Source: CAYVUM01 sp964619055
GTDB taxonomy: Bacteria > Pseudomonadota > Alphaproteobacteria > Rhodospirillales > Defluviicoccaceae
Direction: 5' to 3'
Length of the DNA: 64,000 nt
Assembly (NCBI GenBank): GCA_964619055.1
Contig: CAZUDB010000007.1
Coordinates: 1-64,000 of the forward strand
In this document: piece after piece, positions 44,623 to 53,472 of the stretch
Numbering within the stretch: position 1 is the stretch's first letter
Layout: every line of letters starts with the position of its first letter
The notes under the pieces: model-generated
What the model was told of the DNA's origin: nothing
Seen by the model: the letters and a program-made list of their open reading frames with translations, nothing else
The model's database searches: none
Program-made: the position numbers and the translations under genes

Positions 44623-44852
44623 TCGTGTTTGATCTCTCTTGCAACGGCGGCCATACCTTTGAGGGCTGGTTTCGCTCCACTGCGGACTTCGAAGCGCAAC
44701 AGGCGGCAGGCTCCATCCCCTGCCCCATTTGCGGCGACACAAGCGTGACCAAAGCGCTCTCGGCACCGCGCATTAACGGCGGCGCTCAAGCGCCATCGAC
44801 GCCCTGCGGTCAACCGGCCTGCGTACCTGGTGGGTGCGCCTTTTCAAGCTGA
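44619..44852 (+). CDS. short DUF1178-like zinc-ribbon protein
   Basis: A 77-residue protein. The N-terminus MIVFDLSCNGGHTFEGWFRS and the pair CPICGDTSVTKALSAPRI match DUF1178 proteins, which look like small zinc-binding regulators. Known members are usually about 140 residues; this one is cut short and instead ends in a Cys-rich tail (CGQPACVPGGCAFSS). Translationally coupled to gltD by overlap. Function unknown. Confidence 0.75.
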   Translation: MIVFDLSCNGGHTFEGWFRSTADFEAQQAAGSIPCPICGDTSVTKALSAPRINGGAQAPSTPCGQPACVPGGCAFSS

Positions 44853-44902
44853 ATGCCGCTCTGTCGGTTGCCTCTCCGCTCGCAACGCGGGAAGTCATTT
44901 GA

Positions 44903-45448
44903 ATGCCGGACATCTACCGCTTCGCCGAACGGATGTTCGGCATGGACGACGTCACCTGGGCTCGGCACGCCAGCCCATGGAGCGTTTGGACCCGCGTTGC
45001 GACCCTGCCTGTTCTGTTACTGGCCCTATACAGCCACGTCTGGATCGGTTGGTGGGGCGCAGCGACGGCCGTAGTGGTCTCGTGCACTTGGATCTGGCTA
45101 AACCCGCGGCTGTTCCCACCGCCTGCCCGCACGGACACCTGGTCAGCGCGGGCGACCTTCGGGGAACGCATTTGGCTCGCCCGCCACGCGCAGCCGGTAC
45201 CAAAACATCACCGCACGGTGCCCCATGTCCTTTCCGTCGTGGCCGGGATCGGCAGCGTGATCGGTCTCGTGGGCGCCGGGTTTGGCGCCGCATGGCCAAC
45301 GCTCATCGGCGCGGTGCTCGCATACCGCAGCAAGCTGTGGTTTTGTGACCGGATGGTGTGGTTGTTTGAGGATATGAGAATCGTGGACCCGCGCGTAACC
45401 GACTGGATGAGAATTGGTCAGGAACTGAATAGCAGGGACGCGACCTGA
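44903..45448 (+). CDS. membrane protein, DUF6653-like
   Basis: A 181-residue protein with membrane segments near residues 32-50 (TRVATLPVLLLALYSHVWIG), 52-66 and 110-135 (VLSVVAGIGSVIGLVGAGFG). ARHASPWSVWTRV and LAYRSKLWFCDRMVWLFEDM are the most conserved-looking stretches, and I associate them with DUF6653. No function is known. The stop overlaps the ATG of the DUF423 gene, so the two are likely co-expressed. Confidence 0.7.
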   Translation: MPDIYRFAERMFGMDDVTWARHASPWSVWTRVATLPVLLLALYSHVWIGWWGAATAVVVSCTWIWLNPRLFPPPARTDTWSARATFGERIWLARHAQPVPKHHRTVPHVLSVVAGIGSVIGLVGAGFGAAWPTLIGAVLAYRSKLWFCDRMVWLFEDMRIVDPRVTDWMRIGQELNSRDAT

Positions 45449-45864
45449 TGCGGCTCTGGCTCCTTCTGGCCGGTTTGTTCGGCGCCCTCGGCGTCCTCGC
45501 CGGCGCTTACGGCTGGCATGGCGTCGGTGGAGACGAGGGTGCGCGGCTCATGTTCGAGTTCGGCTCCACCTACCAGATGTTCCACGCGCTAGCGTTATTG
45601 GCGGTAGCCTGGCTGGCGAGCATCCGCAGGGGCCCTGCGGCCGTGCCCGTTCATGTGGCCGGGGTTTGCTTCAGCCTCGGCATGCTCCTGTTCTCCGGCA
45701 CGCTCTATTCCCTGATCATGCTGGGATCGATCCCCTTCGAGGGCGCCGCACCCATCGGTGGCATCCTGTTGATTTTTGGTTGGCTGTCGCTGTCCGCCGC
45801 CGCCGTGATGCCGCGGTTCGGCGCCAAGGATCAGCTGTTGGACGTGAGCGCCGGCGAACGCTGA
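45448..45864 (+). CDS. DUF423 family membrane protein
   Basis: A 138-residue protein with about four membrane segments, beginning MRLWLLLAGLFGALGVLAGA followed by YGWHG. It has the family's FEFGSTYQMFHALALLAVAW and LFSGTLYSLIML...APIGGILLIFGWL motifs. DUF423/YgdD proteins are small inner-membrane proteins of unknown role. It is the last gene of the run from gltB. Confidence 0.9.
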   Translation: MRLWLLLAGLFGALGVLAGAYGWHGVGGDEGARLMFEFGSTYQMFHALALLAVAWLASIRRGPAAVPVHVAGVCFSLGMLLFSGTLYSLIMLGSIPFEGAAPIGGILLIFGWLSLSAAAVMPRFGAKDQLLDVSAGER

Positions 45865-46222
45865 TTACCGTCGAGCGGCGGGTGTTCCTCGCATACGGTC
45901 CAGTCTGGCTGCAGTGGCATCGAAGCCGCTTCCGAGGGGATTCGAGTGTGTGTTGGATACAAATATCCGCCGACGGTTTTTCGACGGCTGGTTGAGGACA
46001 ATGGGCCGTGGCCGCGCGAATGAACGAGGAGGGCGAAAAACGCCCGAGCCAGGCCCCTTATCGGCTCGCTTTACCAATTCACCAAACCGTCAACAGTTTC
46101 GCAACCCACGCGGACGTTGAATTGGGGGTGTTCATCGCGGGTGCGGTTCGCTAGCCTGTCGGCCCGACACGACCGCATGGGCTGCTGAAGCTGAATCCTG
46201 CGCAGAGGTGGAGGATAAGGGC
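45865..46222. other. intergenic region upstream of the DamX/ExeA-like gene
   Basis: About 350 bases without a supported gene. It should contain the promoter of the downstream gene. AGGTGGAGGATAAGGG at 46206-46221 contains a strong ribosome-binding site that argues for a TTG start at 46223. Confidence 0.5.
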
Positions 46223-48397
46223 TTGCAAGCCGGACCCATTGCAGCATTGGGCTCCTTTGATTTGACTGCACCAAAACCCACCGAGCACGAGTCCCCGGCG
46301 GCTGAATCTGCGGTCCAACTCGATCTCATCGAGTATGATGCTGCTTCGGCTGGCTGCTTCAAAACCCTGGTATCATCCGTAACACGGGCGGAACGGTTGG
46401 TCCTGTTGTCCGCCGAGCCGGAACGCGGGAAAACCACCCTGCTCTCCTGCATGATCGAAGGCTTTTCTCATTCCAAGCTGACGGAATTCTCGGTGTCAGC
46501 GGTCCGGCTCGATTGTCTGACGGACATGACGGTGGAGAATCTGCTAGACGCCACCAATACATGCACGGACACGGATGCAAAGCGCCAAGCCGTCATCCTC
46601 GATCATGTCGAACGGCTCGCAGGTCCGGTCTTTGATCAGCTTGGAGAGGTGCTGGAGCGGCTGTGGGCCAAGGCCCCATCGCATACAGTGATCCTTACTA
46701 TCACGCCGGCGCGCGAAGACGCTCTGATGACCACCCTGCAGAAACGCGGTATTGCCGTCCCCAGTGTGATTGTGCGGTTGCCCGCTCTTGCGGCGCCCGA
46801 GATGGACACCGTCATCCGCCGCTGCCTCGCGGATGCTGGCTATCCCGACTTGAAGCATAGAGCCACGGCGATCATCGGTAGCATCACGCGGATGGCCGAG
46901 GGCAATCCACTCCGCGCCATCCGCATTAGCCGCGGCGTGACTGGTGACGTGGATTTGTCAGCCCTGGTCAGCGACCTGGCGCGCCCCGCCGCTTCGCCGC
47001 CGCTGGCCGAAGCTCCGGCCAAGTCCTTCTCTGAGCCCGATCAGGTCGTGACCCCCCTGACGCCACCAGTGGGCCTTGCCAGCAACGCCCTCGCGCCGGC
47101 GCCCGAGGCTCCATCAAGCGCGAGTCCGAAGTCGCAGCTGACCGTGACGCCACTCTCGGCGGCGAGCCCTCCACCGCTTCGCTCGGTCGGAACCGTGGTC
47201 GCTGAGCCGGCCAAGTCCGCATCTTCGCCGCGTCGCAGCACCGAGAAAACGTCATCGTCACCTCCACCGCAACCACCGCGGCCCGGCCACGGTGGGGGCG
47301 CCATTCGGACGGCGAAGGCGCTGCCACCGCCACGCCTGCAATCGCACGAGGCGTCGCCAGCTCAGCAGCGAATGCGCCGCCAGCGGCGGGCGGCCCTTGT
47401 CGGGCTCGTTATCGTTGCCGTGATCGGAGGGCTGGCCCTTGCCTATGTGACCCGTCCCGAGATCAAATCTCAGGTCGATCGGCTGGTCATTCGCGTGGCT
47501 GAAGGTGTTGCCGGGCTTGATCCGACGGGCACGGCACCGCAAACGCCCGTGGCCGAGGCACACAAGGCCGAGGACCGTCCGGCGGACACAACCGCGCGAC
47601 AGGACAGCGAGTCGGCCGCCGCTACGTTCCAAGCCACGACGCCGGCTGATCAGACCGCAGCGGTCGAGATGTCCACTGCGGAGCCGGAACAGGAGGCGAA
47701 CCCCGCGACGCCGTCGCAAAGTACGACGGCGTCCGCCGAACCACAGGCCAGTGACCCCCCGCAGGACGAGGTCCTTACCAGCACCGCGCCGGAACCAAAC
47801 CATGCTTCTGAGCCGGAACCTGAGGTGAACACGATCGTTGAAAACGAAACCATGACCGACGCGCAAGCGGACACCGCCCCGCAGATGGCGCTCGAAGCGG
47901 AGCCGAACGCGCGCACGAATGAACCAACGATCGAGATACCGGACCGAGCGGCCGACGCGATCAACAGCGACGGCGCCGTAGCCGATGGTGAGGCCATCCT
48001 TGCCGCCCGCCAGTCACCGCAGGTGCGGGTTCGGGTCAACGACACCCCAACGGAGTCGCCGGAGCAACTGCAGGCTTGGATTGACCGAGGTGATGCGTTC
48101 TTGGAAATCGGCGACATCACATCGGCCCGCTCGTTCTACCGCCTGGCGGCCGAGGCCGGCAGCGCGGCCGCCGCCGGTCGCGCGGGTCTGACGTATGATC
48201 CGCTGTTCCAACAGGAGCAAAGCGTGGTGGGGGACGTGGCCGACCCGAGCCTGGCGCTGCTGTGGTACAAGGCCGGTCAAGCGGCGGGAGACAGCGTCGC
48301 GGCCGAGCGCTTGAACGCCCTGGTGGCGACGCTAAGCCAACGCGCGGAGGCCGGTGACGGGGATGCGGCCGAGGCCCTGTCGACAGCCGGCCTCTAG
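46223..48397 (+). CDS. DamX/ExeA-like membrane ATPase with Sel1-type C-terminal repeats
   Basis: A 724-residue protein from a TTG at 46223 placed 8 bases after GGAGG; a GTG at 46208 is in frame but overlaps that site. Residues about 20-250 are an ATPase domain with VLLSAEPERGKTTLLSCMIE (P-loop whose first Gly is replaced) and AVILDHVERL (Walker B). A long Pro/Ser-rich linker, one membrane segment (ALVGLVIVAVIGGLALAYVT) and a very acidic periplasmic region follow. The end has Sel1/TPR-like repeats (ARSFYRLAAEAGSAAAAGRA, ALLWYKAGQAAGDSVAAERL). DamX-type proteins act in division but carry SPOR there. Role inferred: envelope or septal assembly. Confidence 0.7.
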   Translation: MQAGPIAALGSFDLTAPKPTEHESPAAESAVQLDLIEYDAASAGCFKTLVSSVTRAERLVLLSAEPERGKTTLLSCMIEGFSHSKLTEFSVSAVRLDCLTDMTVENLLDATNTCTDTDAKRQAVILDHVERLAGPVFDQLGEVLERLWAKAPSHTVILTITPAREDALMTTLQKRGIAVPSVIVRLPALAAPEMDTVIRRCLADAGYPDLKHRATAIIGSITRMAEGNPLRAIRISRGVTGDVDLSALVSDLARPAASPPLAEAPAKSFSEPDQVVTPLTPPVGLASNALAPAPEAPSSASPKSQLTVTPLSAASPPPLRSVGTVVAEPAKSASSPRRSTEKTSSSPPPQPPRPGHGGGAIRTAKALPPPRLQSHEASPAQQRMRRQRRAALVGLVIVAVIGGLALAYVTRPEIKSQVDRLVIRVAEGVAGLDPTGTAPQTPVAEAHKAEDRPADTTARQDSESAAATFQATTPADQTAAVEMSTAEPEQEANPATPSQSTTASAEPQASDPPQDEVLTSTAPEPNHASEPEPEVNTIVENETMTDAQADTAPQMALEAEPNARTNEPTIEIPDRAADAINSDGAVADGEAILAARQSPQVRVRVNDTPTESPEQLQAWIDRGDAFLEIGDITSARSFYRLAAEAGSAAAAGRAGLTYDPLFQQEQSVVGDVADPSLALLWYKAGQAAGDSVAAERLNALVATLSQRAEAGDGDAAEALSTAGL

Positions 48398-48413
48398 CTG
48401 CAGTGACATCACC

Positions 48414-49397
48414 TCACCGGACGTTCGCCCCCAGCCACTGTTCAGCCGGCGCGAACCGCTCCCAGCCGGGCACCTCGGCGGCCAGATTCACCTCCCGCCA
48501 TTTGCCATGGCGAGACGGTATCTGAAACCGATCGAAGCTCTCGAAAAACGCATCCACAAACGTCGCCAGATTGCGATAGCGGGGATGCGTGGCGGGCCAG
48601 TTGTAGACGACCATGATCGCGCCCACGGCGATCGTGTCGACGCTGGCGCCATCGAGCATCAATCGCGGGTAATCGCCCGCCTCCAGGCGGCCCGGTAGAT
48701 AGACATCCAGAAGCTCCGGGGTCAGCGGCACCGGCAGCAGGTGCAAGCCGTTATCGGCCTCCAGGGTCGAAAACATGCTCGCCGGCTTGCCCGCCACCGT
48801 CGCCATGGCGGCGATTTCCCCCGATTTCAGTTTCGCCAGTGCCAGCGTTGGATCAAAGGACCTGGGCTCGACCGCAATCCCTAGGGCGTCGAACACGGCA
48901 GTCGCCGTGATGTTCGTACCGCTGCCTTCGTGGCCCACGTTCACCGACTTGCCGGCCAAGTCCTCAATGCTCTCGATGTCCCGGCGGGCGAGCAAGTGGA
49001 ACTCCTCATTGTGCAGCTTGGCAATGTAGCGCACCCGCGCTTCTATGGAGGGATGTATGCGTTCGTCGCGGACATAAGCCAGGGCGTCCGCCTGGACGAT
49101 GCCAATGTCGATGCCGCGCAAATATAGAATGTCCGTGATGTTCTGGACCGAGCCTTGGCCGACAATGGGCAGGATGCGCATGTCGGGCCAGTCATCGAGC
49201 ACGGCCGCCAGGTCAGCGATGATGCGAACGTCCGTCCCGCTCACTCCTCCGGACAGGACACCGACGCGGCCCGCGTTGACCTGGTTGCGGATCGCATCCG
49301 CGGAGCCGCCGAGCCGCGTGTCCTGGGCCCACGCGATCCCATCGATGGCGATGACCACGGCCAGCATGGCGACCAAAAGCAGTGCTGTCCGTCGCAT
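48414..49397 (-). CDS. TAXI-family TRAP transporter solute-binding protein
   Basis: A 327-residue periplasmic protein. A signal peptide (ALLLVAMLAVVIAIDGIAWA) ends before QDTRLGG. The mature protein has the TAXI pattern: VGVLSGGVSGTDVRIIADLA, ILPIVGQGSVQNITDIL, DIGIVQADALAYV and DLAGKSVNVGHEGSGTNITA. TAXI proteins deliver organic acids or amino acids to fused TRAP permeases, but no permease gene is present nearby, so it is an orphan. The ATG at 49397 has AAAGGA upstream; the frame is open to 49544. Confidence 0.88.
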   Translation of the reverse strand: MRRTALLLVAMLAVVIAIDGIAWAQDTRLGGSADAIRNQVNAGRVGVLSGGVSGTDVRIIADLAAVLDDWPDMRILPIVGQGSVQNITDILYLRGIDIGIVQADALAYVRDERIHPSIEARVRYIAKLHNEEFHLLARRDIESIEDLAGKSVNVGHEGSGTNITATAVFDALGIAVEPRSFDPTLALAKLKSGEIAAMATVAGKPASMFSTLEADNGLHLLPVPLTPELLDVYLPGRLEAGDYPRLMLDGASVDTIAVGAIMVVYNWPATHPRYRNLATFVDAFFESFDRFQIPSRHGKWREVNLAAEVPGWERFAPAEQWLGANVR

Positions 49398-49856
49398 CGG
49401 CGATCCTTTCCGTACCTGCGCGTGTCCACGAAACTCCGTTGCGTACCGCGATTGGGGCTCAGGGGGCAAGGTTCCCTCCAGCCGATTGACCCCACGGTTG
49501 CGCCCTCTACATGGGGATAACGTAGGACGAGTAGGTGTCCGCATCGTGAGCGTGAACTCAATCTGATTGAGTCAATGCACGCATGGTCATGGTGTGTTTC
49601 CTCGGTTGGGCGCCCCATCACTGGGCACTCGCGGCTGTTTGACGGAAGTACGGAAAGAATCTATTAGCGCAACGGAACAATCCTTAATTTCATACCATTG
49701 TGGTAGATGCCTTTTTTCATAATGAAGTCTGACAACAAATTTCTCGTACTGAAAAATATGTTCACAACGTAATTTGTCAGGTGGCTATTTTTTTGTTCCA
49801 ATAAGACAAGTGATCATCGACGTTTAGAGTGTCGCCTCAGAGAATCGATCATTTCT
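49398..49856. other. AT-rich intergenic region
   Basis: About 460 bases. The part from roughly 49620 on is conspicuously AT-rich compared with the genes around it and continues into the frameshifted gene at 49857. It should hold the promoter for the TAXI gene. No recognisable repeats, tRNA or attachment site. Confidence 0.5.
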
Positions 49857-50290
49857 TCATTCTATTGTATGAACCATCGCTTCAACAGGAGCAAATTTGT
49901 TAGTTCGCCACAGTGATTTTGCTTTCGAGGCTGGATCGGGAATAGCAGCATACTGTTTCAAGCCACAGATTTTTTGACCTCACGGGACGATAGATGAGAT
50001 ATGGAGTTTTGGATACCAAAACGAACGAGTATGGCTTCTTCAATCGTGCGATCCAAATAGCTACTGAGATACAAGCGAAGGCCTTCGGCGAGCCATGCGG
50101 TCCGAAAGATGGGAGCGGTCTCAGCGGTGAGTGGCTCGAAGGTCTCGGCAAGGACGCCGAGATGAAGTCCGCGGCCTCGGTCTGTTTCAAACGAGGAGTA
50201 TTGGAGGTAGTTTGTTGGAATTCGGAACGTGATACTTTGATAGGTCAGATCAACCGTTTTATTGGATAAGGGAAGGCTGGTCGTCGTCAT
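49857..50290 (-). pseudogene. AT-rich hypothetical gene with a probable 1-base frameshift
   Basis: An intact minus-strand frame (49958 to 50290 or 50329) encodes about 110-123 residues with protein-like sequence (QSITFRIPTNYLQYSSFETD, FRTAWLAEGLRLYLSSYLDR, EEAILVRFGIQ). It stops just after a run of six A residues on the minus strand (plus 49969-49974). Adding one A continues with ICGLKQYAAIPDPASKAKSL and WRTNKFAPVEAMVHTIE to a stop at 49857. This suggests either a decayed gene of about 145-160 codons or a sequencing error in the homopolymer. Family not recognised. Confidence 0.5.
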
Positions 50291-50498
50291 GGCTATATAT
50301 TGTACGATCGACATCGCCGTTCGTGGCACCGTGCCCTCGTCTTACTTCGTTCGCCCATCGACCGTGACGGTGAGGACTAGACCCGCAATCGCCACCGCGA
50401 CCATCCTTGATCGAAAAGCTGCCTCGCTGCTGCCCCTGTCCGCGTCTTCGACACGTGGCTATCGAGCGGCGCTAAGTTGGCCTCGTCGTCGTTATGCG

Positions 50499-51932
50499 CT
50501 ACACGGCCGTGCCGCCAACGGTGAGCGCGTCGATCCGCATCGTCGGCTGGCCGACGCCGACGGGTACGCCCTGCCCTTCCTTGCCGCAGGTGCCGATGCC
50601 GGGGTCAAGCGCCATGTCGTTGCCGATCATGGAAACCTTGGTCAACACATCCGGGCCGTTGCCGATTAGGGTCGCGCCCTTGACCGGTGCACCGATCCGG
50701 CCGCCTTCGACCTTGTAGGCCTCCGTGCAGGAAAACACGAACTTGCCGGAGGTGATGTCGACCTGGCCGCCGCCGAAGGAAACGGCATAGAGCCCCTTGT
50801 CAACGGAGGCGAGGATCTCGGTCGGGTCGTGGTCGCCCGCCAGCATCACCGTATTGGTCATGCGCGGCATGGGCCGGTGCGCAAAGCTCTGGCGACGACC
50901 GTTGCCAGTGGACTTGCCCCCCATGAGACGAGCGTTCATGCGGTCCTGCATGTAGCCACACAGAATGCCATCCTCGATTAGGACCGTCCGCTCCGTGGGC
51001 GTGCCTTCGTCATCAACAGTTAGGGAGCCGCGGCGGTCCAACATTGTGCCATCGTCGATGACGGTCACTCCGGGCGACGCCACCCGCTTCCCCATCAAGC
51101 CCGCGAAGGCCGACGTCTTCTTGCGGTTGAAGTCCCCCTCCAGGCCGTGGCCGATAGCCTCGTGCAGCAGAATTCCAGGCCAACCAGGCCCCAGCACTAC
51201 GGTCATTTCGCCGGCCGGGGTTGGCACGCTCTCCAGGTTGACCAACGCTTGGCGCAGCGCCTCATCGACACTCGCCTGCCAGGTTTCGATTGCCATGAAT
51301 TGATCCAACGGCAGTCGGCCGCCGGAGCCGTAAGATCCGCTTTCGCGTCGGCCATCCTTTTCAACCACCACGCTGACGTTGAGGCGGACCAGTGGGCGGA
51401 TGTCACCGACCGGGTCCTGGCCGGGCCGGTGGATGTCCACCACCTGCCATTCGCCCGTGAGCGAGGCCGAAACCTGGACGACACGTTCGTCCTTGGCGCG
51501 GGCATATCGGTCGATGTCGCCGAGGAGTTCCACCTTGTCCGCAAACGGCACCGGCGCCACCGGGTCCGCATCGCCGTAGAGCACCGCATTGGTGCCAGCC
51601 GGCGGCTCGGCAAAGGTGCCGCCTTGGCCACCACGCACGCTCTTGACCGTTTCCGCCGCGCGTTGGAGCGCGTCCTCGGATAACACCGAGGCATGGGCGT
51701 AGCCCGTGGTCTCACCCGAGACAGCGCGGAGTCCGAAGCCCTGTGCGGTGTCGAAATTGGCACTGCGCAAAGCGCCGTCGTCGAACACCAGGCTCTCGGA
51801 CCGCCGATACTCCAAGAACAATTCACCATCATCAGCGCCGGTCAGCGCGTCCGCCGTGATCGAGGCCGCGCGCTCTCGGTCCAAGCCGGTGCGGGCAAAG
51901 AACGTGTCATCGATAAGGGCGCGGTCGGTCAT
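50499..51932 (-). CDS. tldD: metalloprotease TldD
   Basis: A 477-residue zinc metallopeptidase that, with TldE/PmbA, trims peptides such as unfolded polypeptides or peptide antibiotics. The active-site motif is ILLHEAIGHGLEGDF (HExxxH), with a downstream conserved region RMTNTVMLAGDHDPTEILAS and GKFVFSCTEAYKVEGG. The ATG at 51932 is preceded by AAGGAG; the longer frame to 52193 runs into the divergent metZ leader and is rejected. The TldE partner is not in the window. Confidence 0.95.
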   Translation of the reverse strand: MTDRALIDDTFFARTGLDRERAASITADALTGADDGELFLEYRRSESLVFDDGALRSANFDTAQGFGLRAVSGETTGYAHASVLSEDALQRAAETVKSVRGGQGGTFAEPPAGTNAVLYGDADPVAPVPFADKVELLGDIDRYARAKDERVVQVSASLTGEWQVVDIHRPGQDPVGDIRPLVRLNVSVVVEKDGRRESGSYGSGGRLPLDQFMAIETWQASVDEALRQALVNLESVPTPAGEMTVVLGPGWPGILLHEAIGHGLEGDFNRKKTSAFAGLMGKRVASPGVTVIDDGTMLDRRGSLTVDDEGTPTERTVLIEDGILCGYMQDRMNARLMGGKSTGNGRRQSFAHRPMPRMTNTVMLAGDHDPTEILASVDKGLYAVSFGGGQVDITSGKFVFSCTEAYKVEGGRIGAPVKGATLIGNGPDVLTKVSMIGNDMALDPGIGTCGKEGQGVPVGVGQPTMRIDALTVGGTAV

Positions 51933-52059
51933 GGTAAACGTTTGCTCCTTGGCTACGGACCTCTCATGCACCTGAGATATGGCTTTAACGGTAAGCGCTG
52001 TCGAGCGCCGCCATGGCATCCCCTTGACAGCCGCCAGCCCGCCCGGTATCGGGAAAAGA

Positions 52060-52113
52060 CGTGGTGATTTGGGCGACCAGCTTGCGGCCACGCTAAATAA
52101 GCCGCTAAAAGGT
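52060..52113 (+). promoter_or_regulatory. SAM-II riboswitch
   Basis: The metZ leader contains CGTGGTGATTTGGGCGACC, CTTGCGGCCACGCTAAA and GCCGCTAAAAGGT in the order and spacing of SAM-II (metA-type) aptamers. P1 is CGTGG (52060-52064) with CCACG (52088-52092). The loop GATTTG and the downstream GCTAAA segments form the pseudoknot. It senses S-adenosylmethionine and should lower metZ expression when SAM is high. Confidence 0.88.
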
Positions 52114-52131
52114 CCGGCCTTAAATGCAAGG

Positions 52132-52162
52132 TCCCGACCGTCCGGCGGTTGGGGCTTTTTTG
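52132..52162 (+). terminator. intrinsic terminator / expression platform in the metZ leader
   Basis: CCCGACCG (52133-52140) pairs with CGGTTGGGG (52146-52154, one G-U), followed by C and six T residues. It lies 19 bases after the aptamer and 33 bases before the metZ start, so SAM binding could promote termination. Confidence 0.7.
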
Positions 52163-52194
52163 CTTTTTGGGCGGAAGGAAGGAACAACAGCACG

Positions 52195-53397
52195 ATGCCA
52201 CGTGACTTGCGCGAGGACCACGGCTGGCGGATCGATACACGTCTGGTGCGCGGCGGCTTGCAACGCTCCGGCTTTGATGAGACGGCGGAAGCGCTGTTCC
52301 TGACCTCCGGTTACGTCTACGCCTCCGCCGAGGAGGCCGAGGCCGCGTTCAAGGGTGACGTTAGCCGCTATGTCTACTCCCGCTTCGCCAACCCCACTGT
52401 GACCCTGTTCGAAACGCGGCTCGCCGGCATCGAAGGGGCATCGTTCTGCCGCGCCACCGCCACGGGCATGGCCGCGGTTTACGCCGCTCTGGCCGCCAGT
52501 GTCCGCGCCGGCGACCGGCTGGTGGCAAGCCGTGCCTTGTTCGGCTCCTGCCAGTACATCTGTGCGGAAATCTTGCCGCGCTTCGGCGTCACCACGGTGT
52601 TTGTGGACGGTACCGACGAGGGGGCCTGGCGCGACGCATTAAGCGAGCCGACGGCGTGTGTCTTTTTAGAGTCGCCCTCCAATCCGTGCCTGGAGATCAT
52701 CGACTTGGCTTACGTTGCCGGTCTGGCCCATGCCGCCGGTGCGCGAGTCGTGGTGGACAATGTCTTCGCAACGCCGATCCTGCAGCGCCCGCTCGATGTC
52801 GGCGCTGATGTCGTTGTCTATTCCGCAACCAAGCACATGGACGGCCAGGGCCGTACGCTCGGCGGCGCGGTGCTGACTAACGACGGCGACTGGGAAAAGA
52901 CGGAGCTGGTGCCCTGGCTTCGCCACACGGGCCCCGCCATCAGCCCATTCAATGCCTGGGTGCTGGCCAAGGGGCTGGAGACACTGTCGCTCCGGGTCGA
53001 ACGCCATTGCCGCGCCGCCCTGGAACTGGCCGCTTGGCTGGCGGAACGCCCGGACCTGAACCACGTCCTCTACCCCGGTCTCGAAAGCCACCCACAGCAC
53101 GGGCTCGCCATGGCACAGATGGCCGGTGCCGGCGGCACGGTGGTGAGCCTGGAGGTGCAGGGCGGCAAGCCGGCTGCGTTCCGACTGCTCAATGCCTTGA
53201 AATTGATCGATATTTCCAACAACCTTGGCGATGCCAAGACGCTTGCCACGCACCCTGCAACCACCACCCACCAGCGTTTGAGTGCAGAGGATCGCGCCGC
53301 CCAGGGCATTACGGACGGCCTCGTGCGCATCTCCGTCGGCCTGGAGGACGTTGCGGACTTGAAGGCAGACCTGACCCAGGCGTTGGTGGCAGTTTAG
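52195..53397 (+). CDS. metZ: O-succinylhomoserine sulfhydrylase
   Basis: PLP enzyme making homocysteine from O-succinylhomoserine and sulfide in methionine synthesis, 400 residues. Cys/Met-metabolism family features: TRLVRGGLQRSGFDETAEAL, YSRFANPTVTLFETRLAGIE, VFLESPSNPC, VVDNVFATPILQRPLDVGAD and the Schiff-base Lys in SATKHMDGQG. THQRLSAEDRAAQGITDGLV followed by RISVGLE closes the protein. The ATG at 52195 follows GGAAGGAAGGA; the frame is open to 51979 across the riboswitch. Divergent from tldD. Confidence 0.95.
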   Translation: MPRDLREDHGWRIDTRLVRGGLQRSGFDETAEALFLTSGYVYASAEEAEAAFKGDVSRYVYSRFANPTVTLFETRLAGIEGASFCRATATGMAAVYAALAASVRAGDRLVASRALFGSCQYICAEILPRFGVTTVFVDGTDEGAWRDALSEPTACVFLESPSNPCLEIIDLAYVAGLAHAAGARVVVDNVFATPILQRPLDVGADVVVYSATKHMDGQGRTLGGAVLTNDGDWEKTELVPWLRHTGPAISPFNAWVLAKGLETLSLRVERHCRAALELAAWLAERPDLNHVLYPGLESHPQHGLAMAQMAGAGGTVVSLEVQGGKPAAFRLLNALKLIDISNNLGDAKTLATHPATTTHQRLSAEDRAAQGITDGLVRISVGLEDVADLKADLTQALVAV

Positions 53398-53472
53398 GAG
53401 CAGAAGCTCCTGGGCGTTGACCATCCGATTTGAGATCCGAGCGACTGATCCACGCCGGGCGCGTGTTTGCGG

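Noticed and set aside
49994..50269. 91-codon plus-strand frame
   Set aside because: Antisense to the better-patterned minus-strand frameshifted gene; no ribosome-binding site.
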